Shown in pieces: positions 40,455 through 42,048 of a stretch of 42,048 nucleotides of DNA; the stretch's first letter is position 1; each line of letters starts with the position of its first letter. The notes beneath the pieces were generated by a model that ran no database searches, was not told the DNA's origin, and saw only the letters and a list, made by a program, of their open reading frames with translations. Source of the DNA: Gnetum montanum (Eukaryota; Streptophyta; Gnetopsida; Gnetales; Gnetaceae); the NCBI GenBank assembly GCA_015680685.1, contig MNCI01005181.1:480645-522692 (forward strand). Direction: 5' to 3'. A program made the translations under genes and the position numbers.

Positions 40455-42048
40455 TGTTGAAAGCATGGACAAAAGTGAAGATGTTCATTTCCAACTCTTT
40501 GATGAAGATGATGATACCTATTGGGAAGATTTGGAAATCCCTAATCACTTCAAGCAATAGCCCTTAGAGCTAAATACTTTATAGGCCGATATGGAGTATG
40601 AATTTCTAAAGAGTGGTAAACTGGTCATAATTATTGCCAAACTTGCTCCTGAATAAAAAGAAAAGTTGTTGAAAGTGGTGAATAAATGGTCAACAACCTT
40701 TGCTTGGTCATATCCAGAGCTAACAAGCATTGATCCAAGGATATGCCAACATCACATTTACATAGACCCAACCATGAAGCCTAGAAGGCAACTGCAGAGA
40801 TGGCTAAACCCCAAATTGAAGCAAATCATAAAGGAGGAGATAGAGAAACTCCTCAAGGTGGGGTTCATCTATCTAATCATGGATAGTGAGTGGGTTAGCC
40901 CACTCATAATTGTACCAAATAATAATGGTAAATGGTAGGTTTTATTGACTTCAGGCTATTGAATATGGCAATATTTAAAGATCACTTTCCTTTTCCATTT
41001 GTAGATCAAGAATTAGATACTATATCTAGGAATTTTTATAATAGTTTCTTGGATGGTTATAGTGGCTATAACCAAATCCAAATTGTTCTAGAATACTAGG
41101 CCAAGACAACATTCATGAGTCCCTAGGGAACTTTTTCATATTGTAAGATGCCATTTGGTTTATGCAATGCCCCTACAACATTTCAATGCTTGGTCCTTAG
41201 TATCTTTCAATTGCAAATTGGTAGTGGTGTTGAAGTCTTCATGTATGGCTTTTCCACCTATGGAGCTACCTTTGAGCAAGCCTTGGGCTAGCTTGAGCAA
41301 GTATTGAAAAGATGTGTAGAGACAAACCTATGGCTCAATTGGCAAGAAGAGCTATCTCATGGTCCAAGAAGGCATTGTGCTAGGGCATCAACTTTCACAA
41401 AAAGGGATTGAGGTAGACCTAGAAAAGATAAGGGTCATCTGAGGAATAACAAGCCAACCAGAGACCGTTAAAGATATTTGGTCATTCCTTGGACACATTG
41501 GCTACTACTGACAATTTATTGAGAATTTATCTAAGATCACAAAGCCATTAGTAAAGCTTACAAAGAAAGATGCACCTTTCATCTGGAACAAGGAATGTGA
41601 ACATGCATTTCAATAATTAAAGGAGAAACTTGTAGAAATACCAATCCTACAAGGACCAGACTGGTTGAGAGCCTTCCATATTATGACAAATGCATCTAGC
41701 TATTCTTGGGGAGTAGTGCTCATAGAAATGGATGATAAGAAATATCCATACTACATCCACGACATGAGTCAAAGCATTATGGGAGCATAGTTAAATTACA
41801 CCACCATGGAGAAAGAACTAATGGTAGTGGTATATGTGCTAGAAAAGTTTAATCACTATGTGCTTGTTACAAAGTATTTGTGCATACAGACCATAGTGCA
41901 ATCCACTTCCTCATGAACAAGCCAACGGTGAGCCCTCATGTCATATAGTGGTTTTTGATCTTGCAGGAGTTTGACCTCACAATGGTAGATCAAGAAAGAA
42001 CTAAGAATGTGATTGTTGACCACCTTTCTCACTTAAGATGGGATAATA
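40455..42048 (+). pseudogene. E5 pol: reverse transcriptase and RNase H remnant
   Basis: After an acidic linker (QLFDEDDDTYWEDLEIP), RT begins: FAWSYPELTSIDPRICQHHI, LNPKLKQIIKEEIEKLL, GFIYLIMDSEWVSPLIIVP, FLDGYSGYNQIQI, MPFGLCNAPTTFQ. The catalytic box reads VFMYGFS (41238-41258), where VFMDDFS is expected, so both aspartates are lost. Next are the thumb/connection motif GIEVDLEKI, FLGHIGYY, KPLVKLTKKDAPFIW, and RNase H (FHIMTNASSYSWGVVL, with T-N where C-D is normal; YTTMEKELMVVVYVLEKF; TDHSAIHFLMNKP). The last lines read QEFDLTMVDQERTKNVIVDHLSHL. Integrase would lie beyond 42048. Many stops are present. Confidence 0.88.

Larger units (their letters stand above)
37659..42048 (+). mobile_element. 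E5: Athila/Tat-like Ty3/gypsy element with pol (open at right)
   Basis: LTR (37659-38565), tRNA-Asp-type PBS (38567-38584), gag (from 38721), protease region, RT and RNase H run on the plus strand to the window end. The LTR ends (TGATGAGTCAC and TGCTCATCA), the PBS and the gag core are those of the E1-E3 family. Unlike them it has pol. All reading frames are broken. Positions 37654-37658 (CTAAG) would be the left TSD; the right one is outside the window. Confidence 0.82.

Overview
This window looks like nuclear DNA from a large, repeat-rich plant genome; a gymnosperm is plausible but not proven. I find no intact host gene. Almost everything is decayed Ty3/gypsy LTR retrotransposon sequence, nested in layers that can be worked out from LTR ends, primer-binding sites (PBS), polypurine tracts (PPT) and 5-bp target-site duplications (TSD). 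I call the elements E1 to E5.

E1 (+ strand) supplies its 3' internal end (1-1213) and its 3' LTR (1214-1459 continued at 19914-20570). E2 (- strand, same family) sits inside that LTR at 1460-19908 with an exact GATCC TSD. E2 is itself split by about 14.5 kb of unrelated, more GC-rich sequence (3341-17873). That insert has no TSD and replaces about 22 nt of E2. It resembles plant mitochondrial intergenic DNA, is full of small palindromes, and carries broken gag and protease pieces of a different gypsy element. At its 5' end E2 carries, in place of a plain 18-nt PBS, a complete tRNA-Asp(GTC) sequence including the 3' CCA, joined directly to the 3' part of gag.

From 21303 an AT-rich LTR of another type (E4, TGTAATGTCC...GGGTGTTACA, followed by a tRNA-iMet-like PBS) is interrupted by E3 (- strand, 24669-35000, TTGGT TSD). 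E3 is the best-preserved member of the E1/E2 family. It has LTRs, a tRNA-Asp PBS, gag and a second ORF (ORF2) resembling the 'putative plant transposon protein' domain with coiled coils, but no recognisable pol. Its 3' LTR contains a solo LTR of a third type (24868-26530). E5 (+ strand, 37659 to the window end) has the same LTR ends and PBS and a related gag. Unlike the others it has protease, reverse transcriptase and RNase H, all broken, so it represents the lineage that could have mobilised E1-E3.

The most interesting points are the reverse-transcribed tRNA in E2, a 33-nt palindromic element whose removal exactly restores a protease motif, a regular hairpin array with paired stem changes (8188-8322), and the GATATC palindrome clusters in the U3 regions. 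A 618-nt N gap (18231-18848), two poly-G runs and a 60-bp duplication beside an N mark weak assembly points.
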